Made by a program: the position numbers and the translations under genes. This document shows positions 18,001-25,633 of a DNA stretch of 64,000 nt, piece after piece. A model generated the notes under the pieces. It was not told where the DNA came from, searched no databases, and saw nothing but the letters and a program-made list of their open reading frames with translations. The stretch's first letter is position 1. The number at the start of each line of letters is the position of its first letter. The stretch is from JAVBTR01 sp031556065 (GTDB lineage: Bacteria; Bacillota; Clostridia; Christensenellales; Aristaeellaceae): NCBI GenBank assembly GCA_031556065.1, contig JAVBTR010000035.1, forward strand, positions 16,377-80,376, in the 5' to 3' direction.

Positions 18001-19060
18001 CTACATAGTCAATAGCAGGCTCAAAGCAGGCGCAGGTCATGCCGGTAATGGCATTCTGCATTTCGTCCAGAGTGTAACCAATAGCAATCTGTGCGGCGGT
18101 TTTGGCAATAGGATATCCGGTGGCCTTGGAAGCCAGGGCAGAAGAACGGGACACCCGGGGGTTTACTTCGATCACCGCGTATTCAAAGCTGGTAGGATGC
18201 AGCGCGAACTGGCAGTTGCAGCCCCCTTCTACCTTTAAGGCGGTAACAATATCCAGCGCGGCGCAGCGGAGCATTTGGTATTCCTTTGAAGATAAGGTAA
18301 GCGCTGGGGCCGCTACGATAGAATCCCCCGTGTGAACGCCTACCGGGTCGATATTTTCCATGGAGCAAACAGCCACCACGTTACCGATACCATCGCGGAT
18401 CACTTCAAACTCGATTTCCTTCCAGCCGGAAATGCACTTTTCAACTAAAATCTGGGTAATGGGCGACATGCGAAGGCCGGTTTCCGCAACAACCTTCATT
18501 TCTTCCTCCGTATCGCAAATACCGCCGCCGGAACCACCCAAGGTGTAGGCGGGGCGCACAATAACAGGGTAGCCAATATGCTTGGCGGCCTTTAAGGCGT
18601 CTTCCAAGTTTTCTACGATTTCGGAAGGAATACAGGGCTGGTTGATCTCTTCCATGGTTTGCTTGAACAAAAGTCTGTCTTCCGCTTTTTCGATGGTCTC
18701 GCAGTTAGCGCCCAGAAGCGCTACGTTGTGGGTATCCAAAAAGCCTTCTTTGGCCAGCTGCATGGATAAGGTAAGCCCGCTCTGGCCCCCTAGTGTGGAA
18801 AGAAGGCTATCGGGCTTTTCTTTGATGATGATCCGGCGAATGGTTTCAAGGGTCAGCGGTTCGATGTAAATTTTAGCAGCGGAAGCCCTGTCTGTCATAA
18901 TGGTGGCCGGGTTGGGGTTGATTAAAACCACTTCCAGGCCTTCGTTTTTAAGGGTTTTGCAGGCCTGGGAACCCGCATAGTCAAATTCTGCCGCCTGGCC
19001 GATAACGATAGGACCGGAACCAATAATCAGCACTCTGTGAAGATTCGGATTTAAGGGCAT
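15029..19060 (-). CDS. carB: Carbamoyl-phosphate synthase large subunit fused to a DapF (diaminopimelate epimerase) domain
   Basis: One continuous 1343-codon frame. Residues 1 to about 1058 are CarB: the carboxy-phosphate ATP-grasp half (RPAYTLGGSGGG, IEVNPRVSRSSALASK), the oligomerisation domain, the carbamate-kinase half (RPSYVLGG, IEANPRASRTVP) and a C-terminal allosteric domain. From about residue 1059 a full DapF fold follows (GTGNDY, NADGTEGQ, MGNPHVV, ERGIGETWACGTAAC). The second catalytic Cys (ACGT) is present, but the first, in the family pattern CGN, is Ala 1136 (LAGNA). No stop or clear ribosome site separates the parts. The start overlaps the carA stop (TAATG). CarB alone is normally about 1070 residues. 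The CarB role is secure; DapF activity is doubtful. Confidence 0.95.
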   Translation of the reverse strand: MPLNPNLHRVLIIGSGPIVIGQAAEFDYAGSQACKTLKNEGLEVVLINPNPATIMTDRASAAKIYIEPLTLETIRRIIIKEKPDSLLSTLGGQSGLTLSMQLAKEGFLDTHNVALLGANCETIEKAEDRLLFKQTMEEINQPCIPSEIVENLEDALKAAKHIGYPVIVRPAYTLGGSGGGICDTEEEMKVVAETGLRMSPITQILVEKCISGWKEIEFEVIRDGIGNVVAVCSMENIDPVGVHTGDSIVAAPALTLSSKEYQMLRCAALDIVTALKVEGGCNCQFALHPTSFEYAVIEVNPRVSRSSALASKATGYPIAKTAAQIAIGYTLDEMQNAITGMTCACFEPAIDYVVVKLPKWPFDKFVYGRRTLGTQMKATGEVMAIGMNLEQALMKAVRGAEIGLDTMRMKKLFSYTDDELVALIKKCTDERIFAIYEAMFRGSQTMEQIHELTMIDMFFLNKLQNLIILEKELAVAELTDELYLHAKKNGFPDNVIERLSNQQIKNKRYPVYKMVDTCAAEFEAQTPYFYATYDDVNEAEEFIAQKAERKPSIIVLGSGPIRIGQGIEFDYASVHCVWMLKKAGFDVVMINNNPETVSTDFDTADRLYFEPLTPEDVMGVINTEKPVGVVAAFGGQTAIKLTKPLQKAGIKIFGTSADAIDLAEDRERFDSAMERCQIKRPQGTTVFTVDEALTAANTLGYPVLMRPSYVLGGQNMIIAYQDSDITEYMKIILAQNIENPILIDQYLQGVEVEVDAICDGEEILIPGIMEHIERAGVHSGDSIAVYPAWNLSGAVTQRLIEATRKVALELKTVGLVNIQYVVYHNEVYIIEANPRASRTVPYISKVTGVPMVDLAVRAMLGEKLSTMGFGTGLYHQSPYYAVKVPAFSFEKLQDVDTHLGPEMKSTGEVLGIGSTLEEAIYKGLIAAGYDMRRKGGLFLSVRDSDKLEAVDTARRYMSLGFSLYATPGTAKKLTEHGLPVAVVKHDLIESMMGLNHIQYVISTSTKGRMPERESVKMRRKAIERAIPVFTSLDTANALANALISRYSQASVELVDINNMRSGKQKLHFIKMSGTGNDYIYFDCFNQEVMSPSSLSVQLSNRRKSIGGDGIILMQPSEIADAKMRAFNADGTEGQLAGNALRCVAKYLYESGRVHKEHMAIETGAGIKDLDLYLRDNNVFAVAVDMGTPIFTPKDIPVKISGDSVIDREMRLAGERRKVTCLSMGNPHVVEFVPDVNRVHLPSIGASTENDPQFPERVNVSFATLLSRNILKVRVWERGIGETWACGTAACAVAVAAVECGLCDRDADIAIKLIGGELVIRYTNDGHVLMSGDAKKDYEGDIEV

Positions 19061-20136
19061 TACTTGTTACCTCCCATCGTGGCAATGAAGCGGTTGTACA
19101 CAAACATGGTATCCAAGGGGCCACCGTTTACAGCAGGAATGAACTGCACAGAGAAGGCAGGACCGTCTGTGTACTCCAACCCTTCGCAGGTAAAATCGTT
19201 AATGTGGGCGAAGGTAGCTACGGCGTTCTTGGGCAAGGCATCCATGGAAACGGCATAGCTGTGGTTTTGCGCTGTCATGAAGCTGCGGCCTGTTTTCAGT
19301 TCCTTAGCAGGCTGGCCAGCACCTCGATGGCCGTACTTCAGCTTTTCCATTTTCGCACCCTGGGAAGCTGCCAGCAGCCCGTGGCCTAAGCAAATACCCA
19401 GCATAGGAACATTGGAGGCCTTGAGTTTTTTAATTTCTTCGATAATAGCCGGGTTATCGTTAGGGTCTCCCGGACCGTTTGAAAGAAGGATGCCGTCAGG
19501 CTTTAGGCTAAGAACCGCTTCCGCCTTGGTATCACAGGGCACTACGGTCACCCTGCAGCCCAATTCCACCAACTTTTCAATAATGCTCTTTTTTACGCCG
19601 AAATCCATAACCGCTACATGGCATTTGCCTTCGCCCAAGGTATAGGCTTCCTTGCAGGTAACCTCCTTCACGCTAGGGTGGAAAGAAAGGGCCTTTAATT
19701 GCCCCACAAGCTTATCTAAATCTTGGGGCTTTGCATGGACAATGGCGGCGTTCATGGCACCATGATGACGGATCAACTTGGTAAGATACCGGGTATCCAC
19801 ATCCATGATGCCGGGAATCCCCTTTTCTTTAAGGAAGGCTTCAAGGTTCCCGATGCTTCTGAAATTGCTGGGATCCTGGCAGATTTCTCTGGCCACGTAG
19901 GCCGCCAGCGCAGGCTTTTCTGCTTCGAAGGCTTCGGGAATCAGGCCATAATTGCCGATCATGGGAAAGGTTTGCACCACCATCTGCCCCAGATAGCTAG
20001 GGTCAGACAGCGTGCCAAGGTAGCCCACCATATCGGTGGTGAATGTCATTTCCGCCATGATCTCTTTTTCGGCGCCAAAGAGCTTTCCACTAAGCACCAT
20101 TCCATTTTCCAAGACCAAGTATCCTGTCTTTCGCAT
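19060..20136 (-). CDS. carA: Carbamoyl-phosphate synthase small subunit with altered glutaminase site
   Basis: Small subunit that normally hydrolyses glutamine and passes ammonia to CarB. The N-terminal CarA domain is typical and the class I amidotransferase domain keeps the nucleophile Cys 249 (GICLGH) and SNGPGDP. The triad His and Glu, expected as QxHPE, are replaced: the sequence reads QFIPAV, with Ile 333 and Ala 335. The GHQ Gln is Gly (GHG), and the GGNHP loop reads GAGQP. Hence glutamine hydrolysis is probably lost and the subunit may be structural. ATG 20136 follows GGAAGGA by 7 bases; an in-frame TTG six bases earlier is less likely. It overlaps carB by one base. Confidence 0.93.
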   Translation of the reverse strand: MRKTGYLVLENGMVLSGKLFGAEKEIMAEMTFTTDMVGYLGTLSDPSYLGQMVVQTFPMIGNYGLIPEAFEAEKPALAAYVAREICQDPSNFRSIGNLEAFLKEKGIPGIMDVDTRYLTKLIRHHGAMNAAIVHAKPQDLDKLVGQLKALSFHPSVKEVTCKEAYTLGEGKCHVAVMDFGVKKSIIEKLVELGCRVTVVPCDTKAEAVLSLKPDGILLSNGPGDPNDNPAIIEEIKKLKASNVPMLGICLGHGLLAASQGAKMEKLKYGHRGAGQPAKELKTGRSFMTAQNHSYAVSMDALPKNAVATFAHINDFTCEGLEYTDGPAFSVQFIPAVNGGPLDTMFVYNRFIATMGGNK

Positions 20137-20175
20137 GAACAATTCCTTCCTCTCTTTAGGAGCAAACAGTCTTAC

Positions 20176-21075
20176 TTACTTCATTAATGTAACCAGTACA
20201 GCCTTTTGGGCATGGAGGCGGTTTTCCGCTTCCTCAAATATTTCGGCAGCGTGGCCTTCGAACACATCGGCGGTAATTTCTTCCCCCCGGTGAGCGGGCA
20301 GGCAGTGCTGCACCATGCAACCGGCCTTGGCGGCCTTGAGCATTTCGGCATTGATCTGGTAACCCTTAAAGGCCTTTTCCCGCTCCGCCTTCTCGCCCTC
20401 CTGGCCCATGGATGCCCACACGTCGGTGAACACCACATCCGCATCCTTCACAGCCTCCAGAATATCTTCCGTCATGTTGAAGGGCTTATCCTTGGCAAAG
20501 GCGAGAATGTCTTCATGGGGCTGATACGCTTTGGGACAGGCGATGGAGACCTCCATGCCCACTTTTAGGCAGCCTACGATGATGGAGTTGGCCATATTAT
20601 TGCCATCCCCAATGTAGCAAGCCTTTAAACCGCAGAGCTTGCCCTTAACCTCCCGAATGGTCATCAAATCCGCCAGCACCTGGCAGGGATGAGCGAAATC
20701 CGTCAGCCCATTGATAATGGGAATAGAGCCATACTCCGCCAGGTCCTCCACTTCCTTTTGCTCAAAGGTGCGGATCATGATCCCATCCAGATACCGGGAC
20801 AGCACCCGTGCCGTATCTTCCACCGGTTCACCCCGGCCAATCTGTAAATCTTTGCTGCTTAAAAACAAGGCGTGACCGCCCAACTGGTACATGCCCGTTT
20901 CAAAAGAAACCCTTGTTCTGGTAGAGCTTTTTTGGAAGATCATCCCCAAGGTCTTGCCCTGCAAAATGGGATGAGGAATCCCCTTCTTCCGTTCTTCCTT
21001 GAGCTTATCCGCCAAATCCAGCAGACCCAGAATGTCCTTCTCGCTTAAATCCAACAGCTTCAATAAATGTTTCAT
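20176..21075 (-). CDS. argF: Ornithine carbamoyltransferase
   Basis: Transfers the carbamoyl group from carbamoyl phosphate to ornithine, giving citrulline in arginine synthesis (cytoplasm). Carbamoyl-phosphate motif STRTR (about residue 50), the HPCQ segment (about 130) and the ornithine-site HCLPAHRGEE (about 265) are all present. 299 residues, normal. It is first in argF-carA-carB::dapF, 39 bases ahead of carA. The ARG box and promoter directly upstream point to repression by an ArgR/AhrC protein. An anabolic role fits better than arginine deiminase catabolism, since no arcA or arcC is nearby. Confidence 0.94.
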   Translation of the reverse strand: MKHLLKLLDLSEKDILGLLDLADKLKEERKKGIPHPILQGKTLGMIFQKSSTRTRVSFETGMYQLGGHALFLSSKDLQIGRGEPVEDTARVLSRYLDGIMIRTFEQKEVEDLAEYGSIPIINGLTDFAHPCQVLADLMTIREVKGKLCGLKACYIGDGNNMANSIIVGCLKVGMEVSIACPKAYQPHEDILAFAKDKPFNMTEDILEAVKDADVVFTDVWASMGQEGEKAEREKAFKGYQINAEMLKAAKAGCMVQHCLPAHRGEEITADVFEGHAAEIFEEAENRLHAQKAVLVTLMK

Positions 21076-21105
21076 GGTTTTGCCCCCTTATTTTAATCAT
21101 AAGGC

Positions 21106-21140
21106 ATTATATCAAAAAAGGGACTGAATTAAAATACATT
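21106..21140 (-). promoter_or_regulatory. argF promoter with overlapping ARG box
   Basis: -10 TATAAT at 21106-21111 (minus strand); the -35 position is poorly conserved and lies inside an 18-bp element, AATGTATTTTAATTCAGT (21123-21140, minus strand). That element fits the ArgR pattern WNTGAATWWWWATTCANW with one mismatch. It also overlaps the stop codon of the fumarase beta gene. No other promoter is seen before argF. Confidence 0.7.
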
Positions 21141-21705
21141 ATTTGCACTTTTCGTGCATGTTTATGTATTCTTTCTGTCCCAATTGATAATAATCATTCC
21201 CATAGCAATCGGTGGCGACGATCAACGGCAAATCTTCCAAAAGCAACCGTTTAACAGATTCCGTTCCCAAATCTTCGTAAGCGATAACCTCAAGGGATTT
21301 AACACATTTGGCCATCAATGCCGCCGCCCCACCCAGCGCCCCAAAGTAAACCGCCGGATAGGTATGCATGGCCTTGATGACTTTTTCGCTGCGCTGTCCT
21401 TTGCCGATCATGCCCTTAAGGCCGTTTTCTAATAACAGAGGCGTGGTGGAATCCATTCTGGTGGAAGTAGTGGGGCCGATAGAGCCCACTGCCCTACCGG
21501 CCGGGGTAGGGGTAGGCCCTGCATAATAAATCACCTGGCCGTTTAAATCAAAGGGAAGGGGCTGGCCTTGCCTGAGCGCCTCCTGCATACGCAGATGGGC
21601 CGCGTCCCGAGCGGTATAGACCACACCGGAAAGCAAAACGCTGTCCCCCGCATGAAGAGATTGAACCATTTCCTTTGTTAAGGGTGCTGTAATCCTTTTA
21701 GCCAT
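21139..21705 (-). CDS. Class I fumarate hydratase, beta (C-terminal) subunit
   Basis: Small subunit of the oxygen-sensitive Fe-S fumarase or tartrate-dehydratase family, 188 residues, forming with the alpha subunit the enzyme that interconverts fumarate and malate. The family core is clear: GPTPTPAGRAVGSIGPTTSTRMD, GMIGKG and AVYFGALGGAAALMA. The start follows AAGGGAGGGCGG. It lies 21 bases after the alpha subunit on the same strand. Substrate could in principle be tartrate, but the separate two-subunit form in an anaerobic Bacillota usually is fumarase. Confidence 0.9.
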   Translation of the reverse strand: MAKRITAPLTKEMVQSLHAGDSVLLSGVVYTARDAAHLRMQEALRQGQPLPFDLNGQVIYYAGPTPTPAGRAVGSIGPTTSTRMDSTTPLLLENGLKGMIGKGQRSEKVIKAMHTYPAVYFGALGGAAALMAKCVKSLEVIAYEDLGTESVKRLLLEDLPLIVATDCYGNDYYQLGQKEYINMHEKCK

Positions 21706-21726
21706 AAACCGCCCTCCCTTCTTGGG

Positions 21727-22572
21727 TTAGATAGTTTCTTGCGCGTGTCTTGTAACATGGCAGCTTATATTCACCGCCACCGGCAGCCCCGCGATATGGG
21801 TGGCATAGGTCTTGACCCGCACCCCCAAAGCTGTATGCTTGCCCCCAAAGCCTTGTGGGCCAATGCCAGTTTGGTTAATAAGCGACAATAGATCGTCTTC
21901 CAAATCAGCATAGAAGGGGTTTTCATTGTGCTCATCAATGGGCAGGGCCAAGGCTTCTTTGGCCATCATAGCAGCCTTTTCAAAGCTGCCGCCGATCCCT
22001 ACCCCCACCACAATGGGTGGGCAAGGGTTGCCGCCGGCCCTTATAACCGTATCCACTACAAACCCCTTAACCCCTTCAATGCCATCAGATGGATTCAGCA
22101 TGGCAATACGGCTCATGTTTTCGCTGCCAAAGCCCTTAGGAGCCACGGTGATAGCTACCCTATCTCCCGGCACGATGCAGGTATGGAGAATGGCTGGGGT
22201 GTTATCCCCCGTGTTGGTGCGCTTGATCGGATCGCTTACAACGGATTTTCTTAAAAGCCCGTCTACATATCCTTCTTTAACCCCTTGGTTTACCGCCGCT
22301 TCCAGATCGCCGCCAATAAAATGCACATCCTGGCCAATAGCCATGAAGATGATGGCCATGCCCGTATCTTGGCAGATAGGCATTTGCTCGGCTCTTGCGA
22401 TTTGGGCGTTTTCTAAAAGCAATGAAAGCATTTCCTTAGCAGGTTCAAAGGGCTCAGATTCCGCCGCCTCTTGAAGGGCGGCCTTGATATCCCCGTTCAG
22501 TTCTCTGTTAGCGCTAATAAGAAGCCTTTTAATGGCATGGGTGATCTGATCCACATGGATTTCACGAACCAT
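21727..22572 (-). CDS. Class I fumarate hydratase, alpha (N-terminal) subunit
   Basis: Catalytic Fe-S subunit of the two-part class I fumarase. Cys residues expected to bind the [4Fe-4S] cluster appear in PICQDTG (about residue 62), HTCIVPGD and GGNPCPPIVVGVGIGGS. 281 residues, normal for this subunit. Its start overlaps the rsmI stop (TAATG), so the fumarase pair is probably read through from the translation-gene operon upstream. The oxygen-labile type suggests an anaerobe using a partial reductive citric-acid branch. Confidence 0.91.
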   Translation of the reverse strand: MVREIHVDQITHAIKRLLISANRELNGDIKAALQEAAESEPFEPAKEMLSLLLENAQIARAEQMPICQDTGMAIIFMAIGQDVHFIGGDLEAAVNQGVKEGYVDGLLRKSVVSDPIKRTNTGDNTPAILHTCIVPGDRVAITVAPKGFGSENMSRIAMLNPSDGIEGVKGFVVDTVIRAGGNPCPPIVVGVGIGGSFEKAAMMAKEALALPIDEHNENPFYADLEDDLLSLINQTGIGPQGFGGKHTALGVRVKTYATHIAGLPVAVNISCHVTRHAQETI

Positions 22573-23423
22573 TAGCCCATCAACTCCTTTAAATTCAGCG
22601 CTGCTTGGTATACCGCGTTTTTCTTGCGCCCCAGGTTTACCAATGCCTTTTGTGCACCTCGCAGGTCCTGCCCCTGCAAAAGCTGCTCCACCAATTCCGC
22701 TTCCAAAGATATTTCCTGCTGGGGCTTGGGTTCCTCCAACACCACGCTGCTGAAATCCAGTACGATGCAGTATTCGCCCTTTTCCGCCTTGGGGTTTTGA
22801 CGGATGCTTTCAAGCACATCCAAGACATTGCCCCGCAAAGTCAGTTCATGAAGCTTGGTCAAATCGCAGCTAACGGAAATCAGGGTTTCCGGCAGGGTTT
22901 GGGAAATGGTCTCTAGTAATTCCTTCACCCTGAAGGGGGATTCATGAACCACAGCCACCTTGACGCCCCGGGCCATTTCCAAAAGCTTTTCTCTAAGTGC
23001 CTTCTTTTCCCTTGGCAAAAAGCCGTAAAAGGCAAACTCCCTTGTATCCATAGCGCTGATGGAAAGAGCTGCCGCCATGGCGCAGGCACCGGGAATGGCG
23101 ATGACGGGAAGCCCCAGTTCTACACAGGCCCGTGTAAGGCCATAACCCGGATCGGATATGCCGGGCGTGCCCGCATCGGTAGCCAGGGCCACATCAATGT
23201 TTTCATCCAGCATCCGCTGGGCAATCACCTTCCCCTTACCGTCCTCGTTATGCTGATGGCAGGAAGTAAGTGGGGTGTCGATTGCAAAATAATTAGTTAG
23301 CTTGCCGGTAACCCTCGTATCCTCTGCGGCAATGAGCGCAACAGATTTAAGTACCTCGATAGCCCTGGGGGTCATATCGGAAAGGTTGCCGATAGGGGTT
23401 GCCACCACATACAACGCTGCCAT
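22572..23423 (-). CDS. rsmI: 16S rRNA 2'-O-ribose C1402 methyltransferase
   Basis: SAM-dependent methyltransferase that adds the 2'-O methyl to C1402 of 16S rRNA. Tetrapyrrole-methylase fold motifs are present: VVATPIGNLSDMTPRA at the N-terminus, AAEDTRVTGKL, ATDAGTPGISDPGY and IPGACAMAAALS. 283 residues. It starts 2 bases after rsmH, whose product modifies N4 of the same nucleotide, and overlaps the fumarase alpha gene. AAAGGG precedes its ATG. Confidence 0.94.
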   Translation of the reverse strand: MAALYVVATPIGNLSDMTPRAIEVLKSVALIAAEDTRVTGKLTNYFAIDTPLTSCHQHNEDGKGKVIAQRMLDENIDVALATDAGTPGISDPGYGLTRACVELGLPVIAIPGACAMAAALSISAMDTREFAFYGFLPREKKALREKLLEMARGVKVAVVHESPFRVKELLETISQTLPETLISVSCDLTKLHELTLRGNVLDVLESIRQNPKAEKGEYCIVLDFSSVVLEEPKPQQEISLEAELVEQLLQGQDLRGAQKALVNLGRKKNAVYQAALNLKELMG

Positions 23424-23425
23424 GG

Positions 23426-24361
23426 TTACACCCTTTCCGCCACACGCAGCTTGGCGCTTCTGGCCCTTGGGTTCCGTTCCACTTCTTCTTTACCAGGCTT
23501 AATGGCCCCGCCGCCTAACACCTTGGCCATGGGCTTTTTTCCGCAGGTGCAAATAGGCGCTTTGGGCGGACATACGCAAGGATACTGCATGCTGCGAAAA
23601 GCGTTTTTCGTAAGCCTGTCCTCTAGGGAATGGAAGGTAATCACGCAAAGTCTGCCCCCTGGAGACATGATGCTCATGATATCGTTCAGAGCCGTAACCA
23701 GAGGGTCCAGTTCATCGTTTACCGCAATGCGGACAGCCTGAAAGGTGCGCCGGGCCGGGTGGCCGTCGTCCTTGCGGCGAACAGCCTTGGGAATGGCCGC
23801 ATCCACCACCTCAACCAAATCCAGCGTGGTTTCAATAGGTTTTTGAGCCCGCTTCTCTATGAGGATTTTCGCGATCCGGGCTGCCCATTTTTCTTCGCCG
23901 TAATCAAGCAAAATACGAGTGAGGCTTTTTTCGTCGACGGTAGCCAGCAGCTGGGCCGCAGTGAGCCCCTGTGTGGTATCCATGCGCATATCAAGGGGCG
24001 CGTTTTCGTGGTATGAAAACCCCCGCTGGACCGTATCTAATTGATGCGAAGACACTCCCAAATCCAAAAGAGCGCCGCTTAGTTGCGTGACCCCTTGATT
24101 GTTCAGAAGCATCTTCGCATCGTGAAAGTTGCCGGGTATGGCATGAAAATCTTTAAATGAGTTGAGCCGTTGACTGGCCGCCAAAATGGCCGCAGGATCC
24201 CGGTCAATGCCGTAAAGGGTGATGCTGCCATCCCCCGCTTTCAGCATTGCTTCCGAGTGGCCGCCACCCCCCAGGGTGCCGTCCATATAAATACCACAAT
24301 GCCTGACATTCATGAATTCTAGCACTTCATTTAAAAGCACAGGCTCATGATGGAAGCTCAT
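23426..24361 (-). CDS. rsmH: 16S rRNA C1402 N4-methyltransferase
   Basis: Formerly MraW; methylates N4 of C1402 in 16S rRNA. The SAM motif MDGTLGGGGHS is near residue 28, with ALLDLGVSSHQLD, RGFSYHENAPLDMRMD and the C-terminal HSLEDR segment. ATG 24361 is preceded by GAAGGAGG and gives 311 residues; an in-frame ATG at 24385 lacks such a site. In most Bacillota this gene lies in the mraZ-rsmH-ftsL cell-division cluster; here it sits between folC and rsmI instead, with no mraZ or ftsL. Confidence 0.94.
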   Translation of the reverse strand: MSFHHEPVLLNEVLEFMNVRHCGIYMDGTLGGGGHSEAMLKAGDGSITLYGIDRDPAAILAASQRLNSFKDFHAIPGNFHDAKMLLNNQGVTQLSGALLDLGVSSHQLDTVQRGFSYHENAPLDMRMDTTQGLTAAQLLATVDEKSLTRILLDYGEEKWAARIAKILIEKRAQKPIETTLDLVEVVDAAIPKAVRRKDDGHPARRTFQAVRIAVNDELDPLVTALNDIMSIMSPGGRLCVITFHSLEDRLTKNAFRSMQYPCVCPPKAPICTCGKKPMAKVLGGGAIKPGKEEVERNPRARSAKLRVAERV

Positions 24362-24392
24362 TGCGGTATCCTCCTTCGTTTGCATTCGTATT

Positions 24393-24421
24393 AGGATACC
24401 ACATCTTCAGCGATGTTTCAA
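24393..24421 (-). promoter_or_regulatory. Possible internal promoter ahead of rsmH
   Basis: Minus strand TTGAAA (24416-24421), 17-bp spacer, TATCCT (24393-24398) with a TG extension. It overlaps the end of folC and would allow separate expression of rsmH-rsmI-fumarase. Confidence 0.45.
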
Positions 24422-25633
24422 GCCCAAAATAGAACGAATTTCGCCTGCTAAATAAAGGGAACCAGCCACGATCACCATGCCTGTTTCCCCAGCCAGTTTT
24501 TGGGCGGTTTCAAGCCCTTGGGAAACGCTTTCACAGGCAATAGCGTCTTTAAAATAGGTACTGAGCTTTTGGGCGGGAATAGCCTTGAAATTATCCGGGG
24601 TCACGGTAACCACCGTATGGGTGATACCGGCCAGGGTTTGGGCCATGTCGTCGGTTAATTTGTCACTTAAAACGCCGGTTAAAAGTACCAGTTTTTTCCC
24701 TTGGAGGTATTCCTCCGCATAGGCAGCCAAGGCCTTGGCACCGTGAGCATTATGGGCCCCGTCGATCAGTACGTTGCCGCAGTATTCAAGCCTTGCAGGC
24801 CAGATGGTTTTGGCAATGCCATCCGAAATGTCTTCATCCTTAATACCATAGCGCTGGAGCACCGCCACTGCGGTTAAGGCATTGGTTAGCTGATGATTGC
24901 CTGGCAATGGAACAGCCACCCGCAGCCCTATCAGGTCCACCAGGGCGCCTTTTTTATGGCCTTGAAGTAAGGCGATCATTCCACTTTCCAGCCGCAAAAT
25001 AGGGGCGGATTTTTCTTTGGCCACTTCTGTGATCACCTGAAAAACGCTGTCGCTGCAAGGTTGGACGATCACCGGCACACCAGGCTTAATGATCCCCGCT
25101 TTCTCAAAAGCGATCTTTTCTACTGTGTCCCCCAAAATATCCATATGATCCAGGCCAATAGCGGTAATGACAGACACTTTAGGTACAATCACGTTGGTGG
25201 GATCCAGCCTGCCGCCTAAGCCCACTTCTATAACAGCCATATCCACTTTTTCTTCTTTGAAAATAAGCATGGCCAAGGCTGTACCCAGTTCAAAGGCTGT
25301 AGCACCTATGCCCTCCCCCTTTTCAAGAACAAGGGTACCATATTTTTCGATCAGTTCATCGGAAGCTGCCTGGCCGTTTATGGCAATGCGCTCGTTATAC
25401 ACCTGCAGAAAGGGTGAGGTATACAGCCCAGTTTTGAGGCCTGCCTGCCTTAGACCACTTTCCACCATGGCGCAAACGGACCCCTTGCCGTTGGTGCCTG
25501 CCACATGGATGGCAGGCACCCCGTCTGGGGCAAGATTCAGAGCTTGAAAGAGTTTTTTTGTGTTTTCAAGGCCGTTTTTCTCCCCGGAAAACCTGGCGGC
25601 ATGAATTGTCGCAATAATCTCTTTGGCTTTCAT
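24407..25633 (-). CDS. folC: Folylpolyglutamate synthase / dihydrofolate synthase
   Basis: Adds glutamate to (dihydro)folate, cytoplasm. Mur-ligase-like fold: P-loop GTNGKGSVCAM (about residue 45), SPFLQVYNERI, TELGLGG equivalent VIEVGLGGRLDPTNV, GLDHMDILG and DGAHNAHG. 408 residues. Its ATG overlaps the valS stop by one base (TAATG), a common valS-folC arrangement in Bacillota, so expression should follow the valine T-box. Confidence 0.94.
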   Translation of the reverse strand: MKAKEIIATIHAARFSGEKNGLENTKKLFQALNLAPDGVPAIHVAGTNGKGSVCAMVESGLRQAGLKTGLYTSPFLQVYNERIAINGQAASDELIEKYGTLVLEKGEGIGATAFELGTALAMLIFKEEKVDMAVIEVGLGGRLDPTNVIVPKVSVITAIGLDHMDILGDTVEKIAFEKAGIIKPGVPVIVQPCSDSVFQVITEVAKEKSAPILRLESGMIALLQGHKKGALVDLIGLRVAVPLPGNHQLTNALTAVAVLQRYGIKDEDISDGIAKTIWPARLEYCGNVLIDGAHNAHGAKALAAYAEEYLQGKKLVLLTGVLSDKLTDDMAQTLAGITHTVVTVTPDNFKAIPAQKLSTYFKDAIACESVSQGLETAQKLAGETGMVIVAGSLYLAGEIRSILGLKHR

